This document shows positions 41,056 through 48,875 of a stretch of DNA of 64,000 bases, in pieces. Where the stretch lies: NCBI GenBank assembly GCA_002011035.2, contig MTLY02000003.1, positions 427,194 through 491,193 on the forward strand. Reading direction: 5' to 3'. A program made the position numbers and the translations under genes. Positions within the stretch are counted from its first letter, which is position 1, and each line of letters opens with the position of its first letter. A model generated the notes under the pieces. That model saw only the letters and a program-made list of their open reading frames with translations, was not told the origin of the DNA and made no database searches. Source of the DNA: Candidatus Hecatella orcuttiae. Lineage in GTDB: Archaea; Thermoproteota; Bathyarchaeia; Hecatellales; Hecatellaceae.

Positions 41056-41116
41056 TCACCAAACAGCTTATGAAGGTGAAACTTCCCTTAAAGAATGGAA
41101 TCCTAGGGATGCTCCT

Positions 41117-42868
41117 TTGTCAGAGGACCGGGAACACCAGAAGCTTGAAAGTTTAATCCGAAAATACACCATTTTGAACGCTTACACCCACAGGGGGAAG
41201 GCCCACGCCCAAGCAGTGTTAAGCAAAGTTTTGGGGGAAATGCCCCAATACAAGAAAAAAGCCCTAGAAGTTCTGAGCGAAGTCAAACGGGCGGTGGAGG
41301 AAGTAAACAGGTTAACCCTCCAAGAGCAGAAAAAAATTTTGGAGGAAACGTGGCCTGAACTTTTGGAAGCTAAGCCCAAGGTGGAGGAGCGGGCGCTGCC
41401 TCCTCTTCCTGAGGCTGATAAATACCCGCAGGTTGTCACCAGGTTTTCCCCCAATCCTGACTGCGTCCTCCACATGGGCTCCGCGCGGGCCATAATTCTG
41501 TCTTGGAGTTACGCCCGCATGTACCACGGTGTTTTCCTCCTCAGGTTTGAGGACACGGACCCTCATTTGAAGAAGCCGTCGCTGGAGTTTTACGACAGCA
41601 TAAGGGAGGACCTCCTCTGGCTGGGCTGCAAGTGGGATAGAGAATACATTCAAAGCCAAAGACTCGGCCTTTACTACATCTACGCAAAAAAACTTCTCGA
41701 AGAAGGAAAAGCCTACGTCTGCACCTGTCAGCCTGAGGTTTTCAGGCGGAAAATATCAGCAAGGCAGCCTTGCCCCTGCCGGGAGCAACCCCCCGAGACC
41801 CACCTTCACAGGTGGGAGAAAATGCTCGACGGAGGATTCGGCGAGGGGGAGGCTGTGGTGAGGGTGAAGACCGACCTCAGCCACCCTAACCCCGCTGTGA
41901 GGGACTGGCCTGCCTTGAGGATCGTGGACACCGGGAAGACGCCTCACCCCTTGGTGGGAGATCGCTACAGAGTTTGGCCTCTCTACAATTTCTCCAGCGG
42001 CTTAGACGACCATCTCTTAGGAGTCACCCATGTCATCCGGGGTAAGGAGCACCTCACCAACGAGCAGCGTCAGCGATACCTCTACCACCATCTGGGGTGG
42101 GACTATCCCACAGCCATCCATTACGGCCGGCTTAAGATAGAGGGAGTCCTCCTCAGCAAGTCCAAGATTAAGCTGGGAGTCGAACAGGGGGTCTATGAAG
42201 GCTACAGCGACCCTCGACTGGCCACCTTCGCCGCCCTCCGGCGGAGAGGCATAAAGCCTCAGGCTATCGAGGAAATGATCCTAGAAATAGGCCTGAAGCC
42301 TGTGGACATTACTCTAAGCTGGGATACCCTCTACTCTCACAATCGCAGGATTCTGGACCCCGTGGCTAACCGCTACTTTTTCGTCGCCCAACCCTTCCTC
42401 CTCGAAGTTTCAGGGGCTGAGAAGCCTTTCAAAGCTGTGCACCCCCTCCACCCTGAGCACCCGGAAAGAGGTTTCCGGGCCTTTGAAATTAAACCGGACA
42501 AGGGAGTAATCCGGCTGCTGGTTTCCGGGAACGACCGCCCGCTTTTCACATCCGGAGCCTACCTCCGGCTGAAAAACCTCTTCAACATCCAAGTTAAAGC
42601 CTTCCAAGAGGGCAAGGCTCTGGCCAGCTTCACCGGGACCAGCCATGAGGAGGCCCAGAAGGGGCACGTCCCCATAATTCACTATCTGCCCGCTGCGTCC
42701 AACATTCCCAGCCTCATGGTCATGCCCGATGGCTCTAGGATTGAAGGGTTTTCCGAGGAAGCCTGTAAAGGGTTGAAGGTGGGAGAAATGGTTCAACTGG
42801 AGAGATGGGGATTCGCCAGGGTGGATGCTGTAGCTCCCCAGCTCACCTTCTTCTACGCTCACAAATAG
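41117..42868 (+). CDS. gltX: Glutamyl-tRNA synthetase (archaeal type)
   Basis: Class I synthetase of the archaeal/eukaryotic GlxRS branch, 583 residues. It has an N-terminal helical extension (1-95), a HIGH-like motif in RFSPNPDCVLHMGSARA, RFEDTDPHLKKPS, a KMSKS-like LLSKSKIKLG, and a beta-barrel anticodon domain at the C-terminus as in GlnRS. In archaea it usually also misacylates tRNA-Gln for the GatDE amidotransferase. TTG 41117 has GGGATG 5 nt upstream. Confidence 0.95.
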   Translation: MSEDREHQKLESLIRKYTILNAYTHRGKAHAQAVLSKVLGEMPQYKKKALEVLSEVKRAVEEVNRLTLQEQKKILEETWPELLEAKPKVEERALPPLPEADKYPQVVTRFSPNPDCVLHMGSARAIILSWSYARMYHGVFLLRFEDTDPHLKKPSLEFYDSIREDLLWLGCKWDREYIQSQRLGLYYIYAKKLLEEGKAYVCTCQPEVFRRKISARQPCPCREQPPETHLHRWEKMLDGGFGEGEAVVRVKTDLSHPNPAVRDWPALRIVDTGKTPHPLVGDRYRVWPLYNFSSGLDDHLLGVTHVIRGKEHLTNEQRQRYLYHHLGWDYPTAIHYGRLKIEGVLLSKSKIKLGVEQGVYEGYSDPRLATFAALRRRGIKPQAIEEMILEIGLKPVDITLSWDTLYSHNRRILDPVANRYFFVAQPFLLEVSGAEKPFKAVHPLHPEHPERGFRAFEIKPDKGVIRLLVSGNDRPLFTSGAYLRLKNLFNIQVKAFQEGKALASFTGTSHEEAQKGHVPIIHYLPAASNIPSLMVMPDGSRIEGFSEEACKGLKVGEMVQLERWGFARVDAVAPQLTFFYAHK

Positions 42869-42895
42869 CTGAAGCGGTTCGATTAACCCGCAAAA

Positions 42896-42905
42896 GCTTA
42901 TAAAC
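42896..42905 (+). promoter_or_regulatory. TATA box for the ribosomal protein operon
   Basis: GCTTATAAAC is centred about 52 nt before ATG 42953, predicting a start near 42927. Confidence 0.55.
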
Positions 42906-42952
42906 TGGGTTCCTAACCTAAATCTAGCATACCATTATAAGGGTGTAGGCGA

Positions 42953-43327
42953 ATGCCAAAAGCCTTCTATGTCAAGTTTGACGTGCCAAAAGAACTGGCA
43001 GATGTAGCCTATGAAGCCCTTAGGATAGCCAACGACACGGGAAAGATCAGACGGGGAACCAACGAAACCACCAAGGCTGTTGAAAGAGGAATCGCCAAAC
43101 TGGTGCTCATAGCCGAAGACGTAGAGCCCCCTGAGGTCGTGGCCCATCTGCCCCTTCTCTGCGAAGAGAGGAAAATCCCCTACATTTACGTGTCCAGCAA
43201 AGAAAAGCTGGGAGAAGCCTCCGGAATCAACGTCAGAGCTGCCTCCGTCGCCATCGTTGAGCCCGGCGAATCCAAGGAAATGCTCTCCGAGCTCATCAAA
43301 AAACTGGAAACCTTGAAGAAAGCGTGA
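42953..43327 (+). CDS. rpl7ae: Ribosomal protein eL8 (L7Ae)
   Basis: Kink-turn binding protein of the large ribosomal subunit that is also a core protein of C/D and H/ACA sRNPs and RNase P. The 124 residues carry the diagnostic [23 protein letters not shown] and the late hydrophobic loop ASVAIVEPG. First gene of the classic archaeal run eL8, eS28, eL24, Ndk, with 14-bp spacing to the next gene. Confidence 0.98.
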   Translation: MPKAFYVKFDVPKELADVAYEALRIANDTGKIRRGTNETTKAVERGIAKLVLIAEDVEPPEVVAHLPLLCEERKIPYIYVSSKEKLGEASGINVRAASVAIVEPGESKEMLSELIKKLETLKKA

Positions 43328-43341
43328 GGTTTTAAGCTTCC

Positions 43342-43551
43342 ATGAGCTCCGCTCAGCAAAACACCCCTGCTGAAGTTGTTCAGGTTGTAGGGAGAACCGG
43401 AGTGACGGGAGAGGTCATCCAAGTCAGAGTTAAGATTCTCGAAGGCAAAGACAAAGGTCGAGTGATCACAAGAAACGTTCGAGGCCCTGTTAGGACAGGG
43501 GACATTCTGATGCTGAGAGAGACTGAGCGGGAAGCCAAAAGAATATCCTAA
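43342..43551 (+). CDS. rps28e: Ribosomal protein eS28
   Basis: Small-subunit protein of 69 residues, an OB-fold ([19 protein letters not shown]) ending in the invariant [22 protein letters not shown]-type tail near the mRNA path. It is the second gene of the operon, 14 bp from each neighbour. Confidence 0.98.
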   Translation: MSSAQQNTPAEVVQVVGRTGVTGEVIQVRVKILEGKDKGRVITRNVRGPVRTGDILMLRETEREAKRIS

Positions 43552-43565
43552 CCTAGGGATAGTCG

Positions 43566-43763
43566 ATGCCTAAACCGAGGTCATGCTCTTTCTGTGGGAG
43601 AGAATTTCCCCAAGGATTCGGCTTGATGTACGTTAAAAACGACGGAACCATCCTCTGGTATTGCTCCAGCAAATGCCGAAAAAGCTCCCTCCACCTTCGG
43701 AGGGACTCGAGGAAGCTCAAATGGACAGCCTACTACGGAAAGAAGGAAAAAGGCCGAGGTTAG
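43566..43763 (+). CDS. rpl24e: Ribosomal protein eL24
   Basis: Large-subunit zinc protein of 65 residues. It has two Cys knuckles (CSFCG and CSSKC), GLMYVKNDGTILWYC and a basic RKLKWTAYY tail. It ends 4 bp before ndk and is certainly part of the operon. Confidence 0.98.
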   Translation: MPKPRSCSFCGREFPQGFGLMYVKNDGTILWYCSSKCRKSSLHLRRDSRKLKWTAYYGKKEKGRG

Positions 43764-43767
43764 GCTG

Positions 43768-44190
43768 ATGGTGGAAAAAACCTTCGCCATACTAAAACCT
43801 GAAACCGTTGCCCGAGGCCTCGTCGGAGAGGTTCTTCGGCGGATTGAGCAAGAGGGCTTCAGAATCTGCGCCGCCAAACTCGTCAAGGCTACTGAGAAGC
43901 AGGCGGAAAAACTGTACGAGATGCACGTGGGAAAACCCTTCTACAAGGAACTTTTAAGCCACATCACCTCCGGGCCCATCTTCGTCATGGTGGTGGAAGG
44001 GGAAAGTGCTGTGCAAAGACTCAGAGCCTTGGTGGGAGCGACCAACCCTGCGGAGGCTGAGAAGGGAACCATCCGGGGAGACTACGGGTTAACCGTCACT
44101 AAGAACGCCATCCACGCTGCGGACAGTCAGGAAAACGCTAGGAGAGAGACGGCTATCTTCTTCGCTCCGGAAGAAATCCTAGACCTTTAA
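43768..44190 (+). CDS. ndk: Nucleoside diphosphate kinase
   Basis: Equilibrates nucleoside di- and triphosphates through a phosphohistidine. The 140 residues include KTFAILKPETVARGLVGEV, the NPAEAEKGTIRGDYG nucleotide loop and the active-site His in NAIHAADSQENARRE. It is the last gene of the ribosomal run; in many archaea infB follows directly, but here it lies 7 kb away, so the 44.3-48.8 kb block and the pyrophosphatase gene intervene. Confidence 0.97.
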   Translation: MVEKTFAILKPETVARGLVGEVLRRIEQEGFRICAAKLVKATEKQAEKLYEMHVGKPFYKELLSHITSGPIFVMVVEGESAVQRLRALVGATNPAEAEKGTIRGDYGLTVTKNAIHAADSQENARRETAIFFAPEEILDL

Positions 44191-44204
44191 CAAACCTTCC
44201 GACT

Positions 44205-44217
44205 TGTAAAAATTACA
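44205..44217. promoter_or_regulatory. 13-bp 5-3-5 palindrome upstream of the regulator gene
   Basis: TGTAA-AAA-TTACA, perfect, between ndk and the winged-helix gene. It shares the half-site TTGTAA with the 15-bp palindrome at 45008. Confidence 0.4.
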
Positions 44218-44274
44218 TCTCACCTAAAATGCTGGGTTCATCGCCCACCGGCAGCGACACTTTAATAGGAGCGA

Positions 44275-44287
44275 TTTTTTAAATTTT
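44275..44287 (+). promoter_or_regulatory. TATA-like box for the winged-helix gene
   Basis: TTTTTTAAATTTT is centred near 44281, giving a predicted start near 44307, 13 nt before GTG 44320. Confidence 0.45.
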
Positions 44288-44319
44288 AATAGACCTCATC
44301 ACCGAGATGTTGGTTCACC

Positions 44320-44631
44320 GTGTTTTCCAGCGCCTTTAAGCGTACACTTTGGTGGATGATAGCCGGAACGAGGGGAGGGGTAACCCGGGGAAAAATAATC
44401 CTCGCCTTGAAGGAGAGGCCTTTGAACGCCAATCAGCTGGCTGAGCTTCTTCAACTACACTACAGGGCTATCCGCTTCCATCTGGAACTGCTGGTTGACA
44501 ACAACATCCTCACCAATGCTGGGGGTAAATACGGGGCGGTTTATTTTCTTTCCCCAGAGATTGAGTCAAACTGGGAGCTCTTCAAGGAAATATGGAATCG
44601 CCTCCAAAGGATAGATAAAAAGAAAGGGTGA
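44320..44631 (+). CDS. Winged-helix transcriptional regulator (ArsR-like fold)
   Basis: 103 residues. RGKIILALKERPLNANQLAELL and YRAIRFHLELLVDNNILT form the helix-turn-helix and recognition helix, and GGKYGAVYFLS forms the wing. No Cys-based metal site is present, so sensing would not be ArsR-type. A C-terminal helix probably dimerises. It is followed 35 bp later by the small membrane protein, and the pair precedes the CuA operon, whose promoter holds palindromes; it is the natural candidate regulator, by context only. Confidence 0.82.
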   Translation: MFSSAFKRTLWWMIAGTRGGVTRGKIILALKERPLNANQLAELLQLHYRAIRFHLELLVDNNILTNAGGKYGAVYFLSPEIESNWELFKEIWNRLQRIDKKKG

Positions 44632-44666
44632 ATCAACGTATAAGACATCAGGAAGGTTGAACAGAT

Positions 44667-44918
44667 ATGACTTTAGAGAGTGGTGTGCATATAGTTTCTC
44701 ATATTGTTCAAATAACCATCACCCTGATAATTATCTACTATTTCATTCAAAATTATAGGGCCATAAGGTCAAGGTTTAACTTAGGTCTCATTCTCTTCGC
44801 CGTGGCCATGTTGTTTCAGATTGTTTTCGCTTGGTCTTTGCACATCCCTCTCCATCTTCTGTCGGAAACGTTTGAGATAGCGGCGCTTTTGATCTTTTTA
44901 AGCCTTATAAGACGGTGA
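44667..44918 (+). CDS. Small three-helix membrane protein
   Basis: 83 residues with three hydrophobic segments (about 8-28, 37-57 and 63-80), one Arg-rich loop (RAIRSRFN) and His at positions 8 and 12 in the first segment and His 59 and 63 (LHIPLHLL). GGAAGG about 9 nt upstream of ATG 44667 supports it. I do not recognise a family; His pairs at membrane faces could bind haem or a metal, as in small cytochrome-b-like helices, but this is speculation. It likely shares a transcript with the winged-helix gene, an arrangement like that of regulator plus membrane sensor. Confidence 0.7.
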   Translation: MTLESGVHIVSHIVQITITLIIIYYFIQNYRAIRSRFNLGLILFAVAMLFQIVFAWSLHIPLHLLSETFEIAALLIFLSLIRR

Positions 44919-44949
44919 AAACGCCTTCCCATCAGGTCAGCGTGTATAT

Positions 44950-44977
44950 GTCTATATAGTTAAAATATTGTATAGAC
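44950..44977. promoter_or_regulatory. Inverted repeat GTCTATA-N14-TATAGAC
   Basis: Perfect 7-bp arms separated by 14 nt, centred about 40 bp upstream of the CuA operon TATA-like box. A likely activator or repressor site. Confidence 0.42.
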
Positions 44978-44995
44978 GTAAAAGCTAAATATCTT

Positions 44996-45007
44996 GAATT
45001 TATAATT
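44996..45007 (+). promoter_or_regulatory. TATA-like box for the CuA operon
   Basis: TGAATTTATAAT is centred near 45002, predicting initiation near 45028 and a 14-nt leader before TTG 45042. Confidence 0.48.
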
Positions 45008-45022
45008 AATTTGTAACAAATT
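45008..45022. promoter_or_regulatory. 15-bp perfect palindrome overlapping the start region
   Basis: AATTTGT-A-ACAAATT lies directly between the TATA-like box and the predicted transcript start, where a bound repressor would block polymerase. Confidence 0.48.
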
Positions 45023-45041
45023 TATAATAGATGGATGACAT

Positions 45042-45896
45042 TTGAGCGACAGCCCTGCGGAAATACCTCCCGCCTCCGAAACAGCAAAACCTTCCCCGCT
45101 TAGGATGATGGCAGAAGCCTTAAAGCTACATCGCCAAGGGAAGCCTTTGGCTAAGGATGATGTAATCTCCCTCTTCTTCTCGATGGCTGATTATGTGCAC
45201 AAAGCTTGGAAGGCAGGCCTCAGTAAAAGAAGCGAATGCGCCTATGCAGGTTCTCTGCTTCTCTACGAGACGCTGAAAAGGACAGGCTTCCGATTTGCCT
45301 CCGACGTGGAGGATGCCAATCGAATCTGGAAAGCTGGAATGAAGCTGGCGGAGGAAATTTGGAACAAGCTTGAATCTTCCAGGAATAACCCGCTCTCGGG
45401 TGAAGGTCTGAGCTTTAAGGAGGAAATCCAAGCCATGTCCTCTCTACTCTGGGAGGAATACCAAAAGGTAGCTAACCCTCCTGCAGGTCAAGTGGAAGGA
45501 AAAGGATTGACTGAAGTTTTCAGAAAGGCGGTTGAATACGTCGAAGCTGGAAAAAAGGAGGGGCTTCAAGAACATCAGATCCAGATGCAGTTACCTGAGT
45601 TTAGACATGGACGATTCCGCGTAAACAGAGTTTACAGTTTCGACCCTCTTATCCTGGGAATGCATCTGAACGATGAGGCAAGACTCAGGTTTAATCCAAA
45701 GGTCAAAAAAACCGTGGAGGATTTCGCAGCTAGGCGGGGTTTAAGGTTTCAACCCTCAAGCTTTGACATCTACCTTCTCAAGGGAGAGAAGAAGGTGGCT
45801 TGGCTTAGGGAGGATTTCTTTGGGGCGTCAACCCCGGAGCTTTTTGAGGAGATAGGCCGCATAATCTACGGCTCAGCCCTCAGGGATGATGAATGA
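45042..45896 (+). CDS. Uncharacterised soluble protein of the CuA operon
   Basis: 284 residues with no signal peptide or membrane helix. The first ~150 residues are helical (LFFSMADYVHKAWKAG, AGMKLAEEIWNKLES); the rest is mixed alpha/beta with HGRFRVNRVYSFDPLILG and FDIYLLKGEKKVAWLREDFF. No family is recognised and no Cys or His cluster is seen. TTG 45042 has GGATGA 4 nt upstream. Its stop overlaps the start of the CuA-NapH fusion by 4 bp (ATGA), so it is translated with that membrane protein and is probably a cytoplasmic assembly or regulatory factor for it. Confidence 0.75.
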   Translation: MSDSPAEIPPASETAKPSPLRMMAEALKLHRQGKPLAKDDVISLFFSMADYVHKAWKAGLSKRSECAYAGSLLLYETLKRTGFRFASDVEDANRIWKAGMKLAEEIWNKLESSRNNPLSGEGLSFKEEIQAMSSLLWEEYQKVANPPAGQVEGKGLTEVFRKAVEYVEAGKKEGLQEHQIQMQLPEFRHGRFRVNRVYSFDPLILGMHLNDEARLRFNPKVKKTVEDFAARRGLRFQPSSFDIYLLKGEKKVAWLREDFFGASTPELFEEIGRIIYGSALRDDE

Positions 45897-47866
45897 AGAA
45901 AAATCATCTGCTGTCCGTCGCCGTAATCGTCATCGCCTTGGTTATTCTTGGTTACGCCCTACCGGTAACAGGGCGGATGAGCGAAATAATCCTAACAGTC
46001 GAAGAAGAATCCGGCCGGCTGGCTGAAGCTGATTCTTCACCCAAGATCATAGAGATCACCGCGAAAAGGTTCACCTTCGAACCCAACATCATTCACGTAA
46101 AGCTGGGAGAGGAGGTAATCTTCAGGATAAAGAGCGCGGATGTCACCCACGGATTCTACATCGACGGCTACGATTACTTCGTAACCATCCCCCCGGGAGA
46201 AGTCGTGGATGTGGGGCCGATAATTTTCGACGGACCGGGTAAATTGAAGATAAGATGCGCGATAACGTGCGGGCCTCTGCATCCATTCATGGTTGCGGAC
46301 ATACTCGTGGAGCCCAATTATGTTTTCCCAGCCTTCATCTTCTTAACGTTAGGCATGTTCGGGGCCACCACTCTCTACATCAGCCGAGGGCCCAGTAACC
46401 GAATGCTGGGAGTTCCCCTTGACAAGGATGTTGACTTGCTGAGGGTTAAGATCGTAGGGCCTATTTTGAAGAAGATTCTCCAATGGAGGGGTATCCACTT
46501 TGCACTCATCTGGCCAAACCTTCTGATCTTTATGATCGTCTTAACAACAGCATTCTTCGGTAATCCAACAGGAAACAAGAACTTCTCCATAGCGGTAGTC
46601 TGGATACTTTGGTTTGCCGCTGTTGAATTTATGATACTCTTTGCTGGAAGACTATGGTGCACTGTCTGTCCTCTACCGGCTTTCGGAGAATGGCTTGCAA
46701 GAAGAAGACTTTACGGTGTTCACAGTCTGAGAAAGTGGCTGTCTTTGGGAAAAAAGTGGCCTAAAAGCTTGAACAACATGTGGATACCGGCCTTCGGTTT
46801 CTTAGGAATATCTCTCATCGTTCCTTGGCTTGTCACAAGACCCGTAGTGACCGGGTTTTTGTTCCTCATACTTATAGTGCTCCCTTTGATTCTACATCCA
46901 ATTTTTACCCGGAGATATTTCTGTCGCTCTGTCTGTCCGGCGGGCGGATACATAGGCCATCATTCTAACGCTTCGATCCTCGCTATTAGATGCCGGAATA
47001 AAACTGTCTGCGATAAGCATGTGGCTAAAGAGTGTATCGGTGGAAGTCCCAAAGGCTACGGTTGCCCTTGGGTGCTCTATCCGGGTGGCAACGACCAGAA
47101 CACCTACTGCGGTCAGTGTTTTGAATGCCTCAAATCTTGTCCCTTAGACAATATGACGCTGAAGCTGAGGATGATAGGCCAAGACCTAGCTAACCTAGCA
47201 ACCAAAGCCAAGGACAAGTTTGATGAGGCGTGGATGGATTTCATCAGATTTACCTTGGTCATCACTTACCAGCTGGTCTTTTTCGGCCCCTACTTCTGGT
47301 TTAAAGACTGGGGTAACATGGGGAATATCTTCGGAGCTAACCTGGCCACCATAGGACTTCTCACACCTTCTTTCCAAGGACTGAGCAACTGGTTCGGATG
47401 GGCGGTGATAGTGGGTGGCACTGCATTAGTAGGCTATCCTGCCCTGTTCTACGCCTTCTCTTGGCTGGCGAAGAAGACTGCCGGCGATGTTGAACACGCA
47501 CCTAAACAAGTCTTCCTCTCTTTCAGCTACGCCTTGACTCCCTACAGCCTGTTCCTTTGGCTGGCATTCGCCATCACCCTCGTAACCGTTAACTGGGCAT
47601 ATCCCCTAACGGCTTTTTCCGATCCTCTGGGGTGGGGTTGGAATCTGCTGGGAACCCGGTTTGCATGGAGACCAATCCTTCCGGATTTTCTGCCCTACTT
47701 CCAGCTACCGATTGTTCTTGTAGGGCTAGCTTTGGCGGTGAACAGCACCTACAACATCGCTGTGAGACTCTTCGGCGACCACGCTAAGGCTCTGAGAGCA
47801 TCAACGGTCATGGGTGTTTTGCACACCCTTGCCGCCTTGGTTTTCATCTGGATTATATCGGGGTGA
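45893..47866 (+). CDS. CuA cupredoxin fused to NosR/NapH-type polyferredoxin membrane protein
   Basis: 657 residues. After one N-terminal helix, an extracytoplasmic cupredoxin (about 50-140) carries a complete CuA ligand set: His86 (THGF) and Cys122, Cys126, His130, Met133 (CAITCGPLHPFM). The membrane core follows with about nine or ten helices and two CxxxCP motifs on helix ends (WCTVCP, FCRSVCP), then a cytoplasmic ferredoxin-like pair of Cys clusters (CRNKTVC...CPW and CGQCFECLKSCP). CxxxCP and polyferredoxin are the hallmarks of NosR/NapH/4Fe-4S_5 proteins. An electron path between the cytoplasmic Fe-S clusters and external CuA is implied. The fusion partner oxidase is absent. Confidence 0.88.
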   Translation: MKKNHLLSVAVIVIALVILGYALPVTGRMSEIILTVEEESGRLAEADSSPKIIEITAKRFTFEPNIIHVKLGEEVIFRIKSADVTHGFYIDGYDYFVTIPPGEVVDVGPIIFDGPGKLKIRCAITCGPLHPFMVADILVEPNYVFPAFIFLTLGMFGATTLYISRGPSNRMLGVPLDKDVDLLRVKIVGPILKKILQWRGIHFALIWPNLLIFMIVLTTAFFGNPTGNKNFSIAVVWILWFAAVEFMILFAGRLWCTVCPLPAFGEWLARRRLYGVHSLRKWLSLGKKWPKSLNNMWIPAFGFLGISLIVPWLVTRPVVTGFLFLILIVLPLILHPIFTRRYFCRSVCPAGGYIGHHSNASILAIRCRNKTVCDKHVAKECIGGSPKGYGCPWVLYPGGNDQNTYCGQCFECLKSCPLDNMTLKLRMIGQDLANLATKAKDKFDEAWMDFIRFTLVITYQLVFFGPYFWFKDWGNMGNIFGANLATIGLLTPSFQGLSNWFGWAVIVGGTALVGYPALFYAFSWLAKKTAGDVEHAPKQVFLSFSYALTPYSLFLWLAFAITLVTVNWAYPLTAFSDPLGWGWNLLGTRFAWRPILPDFLPYFQLPIVLVGLALAVNSTYNIAVRLFGDHAKALRASTVMGVLHTLAALVFIWIISG

Positions 47867-47874
47867 ATGAAGTG

Positions 47875-48270
47875 ATGAAGAAAACTGTACTGTTGTGGGA
47901 AAGCATTGCATTGCTCTTGGTAGTCGTCGCTGTGGCCGCGTTTTTCCTTCCTTTGGCAGATGGGATTTTCATGCCGAGGGAGCCGGACGAGATTGTGGTA
48001 AGGATGAGCATCAAGGAAAGCGGAGGCTTCGACCCCGAAGTCATAACCGTGAAGAAAGGGCAGACTGTCCGGTTGGTCCTCATAAGCATGGATGTTTCCC
48101 ACGGCTTCACTGTCGAAGGCCTTGACATCGACGTGAAGATTGTTAATCCGGAAAAGAAGGTGGTGGTGGAGTTCACACCTGAGGAAGAGGGAGTCTACAT
48201 GTTTAAATGTACAGTTCAATGCAGCCCCCTCCACCACTACATGAGGGGACTGTTCATAGTGGAGGGTTAG
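47875..48270 (+). CDS. Membrane-anchored CuA cupredoxin (COX2/NosZ CuA-like domain)
   Basis: 131 residues: an N-terminal helix (10-29) then a cupredoxin with the full CuA ligand set His76 (SHGF), Cys112, Cys116, His120 and Met123 (CTVQCSPLHHYM). No haem-binding or oxidase subunit I sequence is attached. Start: GTG 47863 is in frame, but GGGGTGA sits 8 nt before ATG 47875. It follows the fusion gene by 8 bp and precedes the His-rich gene by 2 bp, so all three are one operon. It could receive electrons from the fused CuA domain and pass them to an unknown acceptor. Confidence 0.9.
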   Translation: MKKTVLLWESIALLLVVVAVAAFFLPLADGIFMPREPDEIVVRMSIKESGGFDPEVITVKKGQTVRLVLISMDVSHGFTVEGLDIDVKIVNPEKKVVVEFTPEEEGVYMFKCTVQCSPLHHYMRGLFIVEG

Positions 48271-48272
48271 AG

Positions 48273-48800
48273 ATGAAAAACAGCGTCTTAGCTCGGTTGT
48301 TGAAATTTCCGCCTTTGGTTTTCTTTCTTCTCCTGATCCTAAGCTTCACCGCCTTCCAAGGATACGTTTCACTTGTAGGAGTGGGGGAAGCGGAAGAGTT
48401 TCCACACATGGAACCGATAGTCACGACGGATAGCGAAACCTATTCCAGAGACTCTTTTGTGTACATCCACGTCAAGGTCAGTACGCATCCTCATGAGCAT
48501 GTCCATGAGGAGGAGGCTGTGGTAGAGGAGCATGTCCATGAGGAGGAGGCTGTGGTAGAGGAGCATGTCCATGAGGAGGAGGCTGTTTTTGAAGGAGCTG
48601 AAGTTATCCTCATCATCTACGACCCAGAAGGTAACGTGTTTGCAGACCTGAGAGGAATAACCAATCAAGATGGAGAGATGATGTTTGAGGTTTACATAGG
48701 AGCTGATGACCCGACCGGCATCTACACTATCATCCCTGAAGCCAGCTTCAAAGGCTCACCTATCGTGATAGGGGAAACAGCCTATTTTAGAGTGACTTGA
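48273..48800 (+). CDS. Secreted/anchored protein with His-rich tandem repeat
   Basis: 175 residues: signal-anchor helix (about 10-36), an N-terminal segment, then three tandem EHVHEEEAVVE repeats (residues about 75-107), a beta-rich MG2/Ig-like domain (GAEVILIIYDPEGNVFADLRG, GIYTIIPEASFKG) resembling macroglobulin-type modules. His and Glu clusters are typical of copper or zinc buffering, so a chaperone feeding the two CuA proteins is plausible. ATG 48273 has GGAGGG 6 nt upstream and starts 2 nt after the preceding stop. The track start at 48207 is not supported. Last gene of the operon. Confidence 0.82.
   Translation: MKNSVLARLLKFPPLVFFLLLILSFTAFQGYVSLVGVGEAEEFPHMEPIVTTDSETYSRDSFVYIHVKVSTHPHEHVHEEEAVVEEHVHEEEAVVEEHVHEEEAVFEGAEVILIIYDPEGNVFADLRGITNQDGEMMFEVYIGADDPTGIYTIIPEASFKGSPIVIGETAYFRVT
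48495..48593 (+). repeat. 33-bp tandem repeat, three copies
   Basis: Three nearly identical 33-bp units encode EHVHEEEAVVE; the third differs only near its end (F for V). The DNA-level identity suggests recent expansion by slippage. Confidence 0.9.
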
Positions 48801-48875
48801 GAAAGGCTGAAAAGCAGTTTTTCTCAGATGATTTCTCCTTTAACCCCGCGAAATATTTTTTCGGCAGAAAATCTG

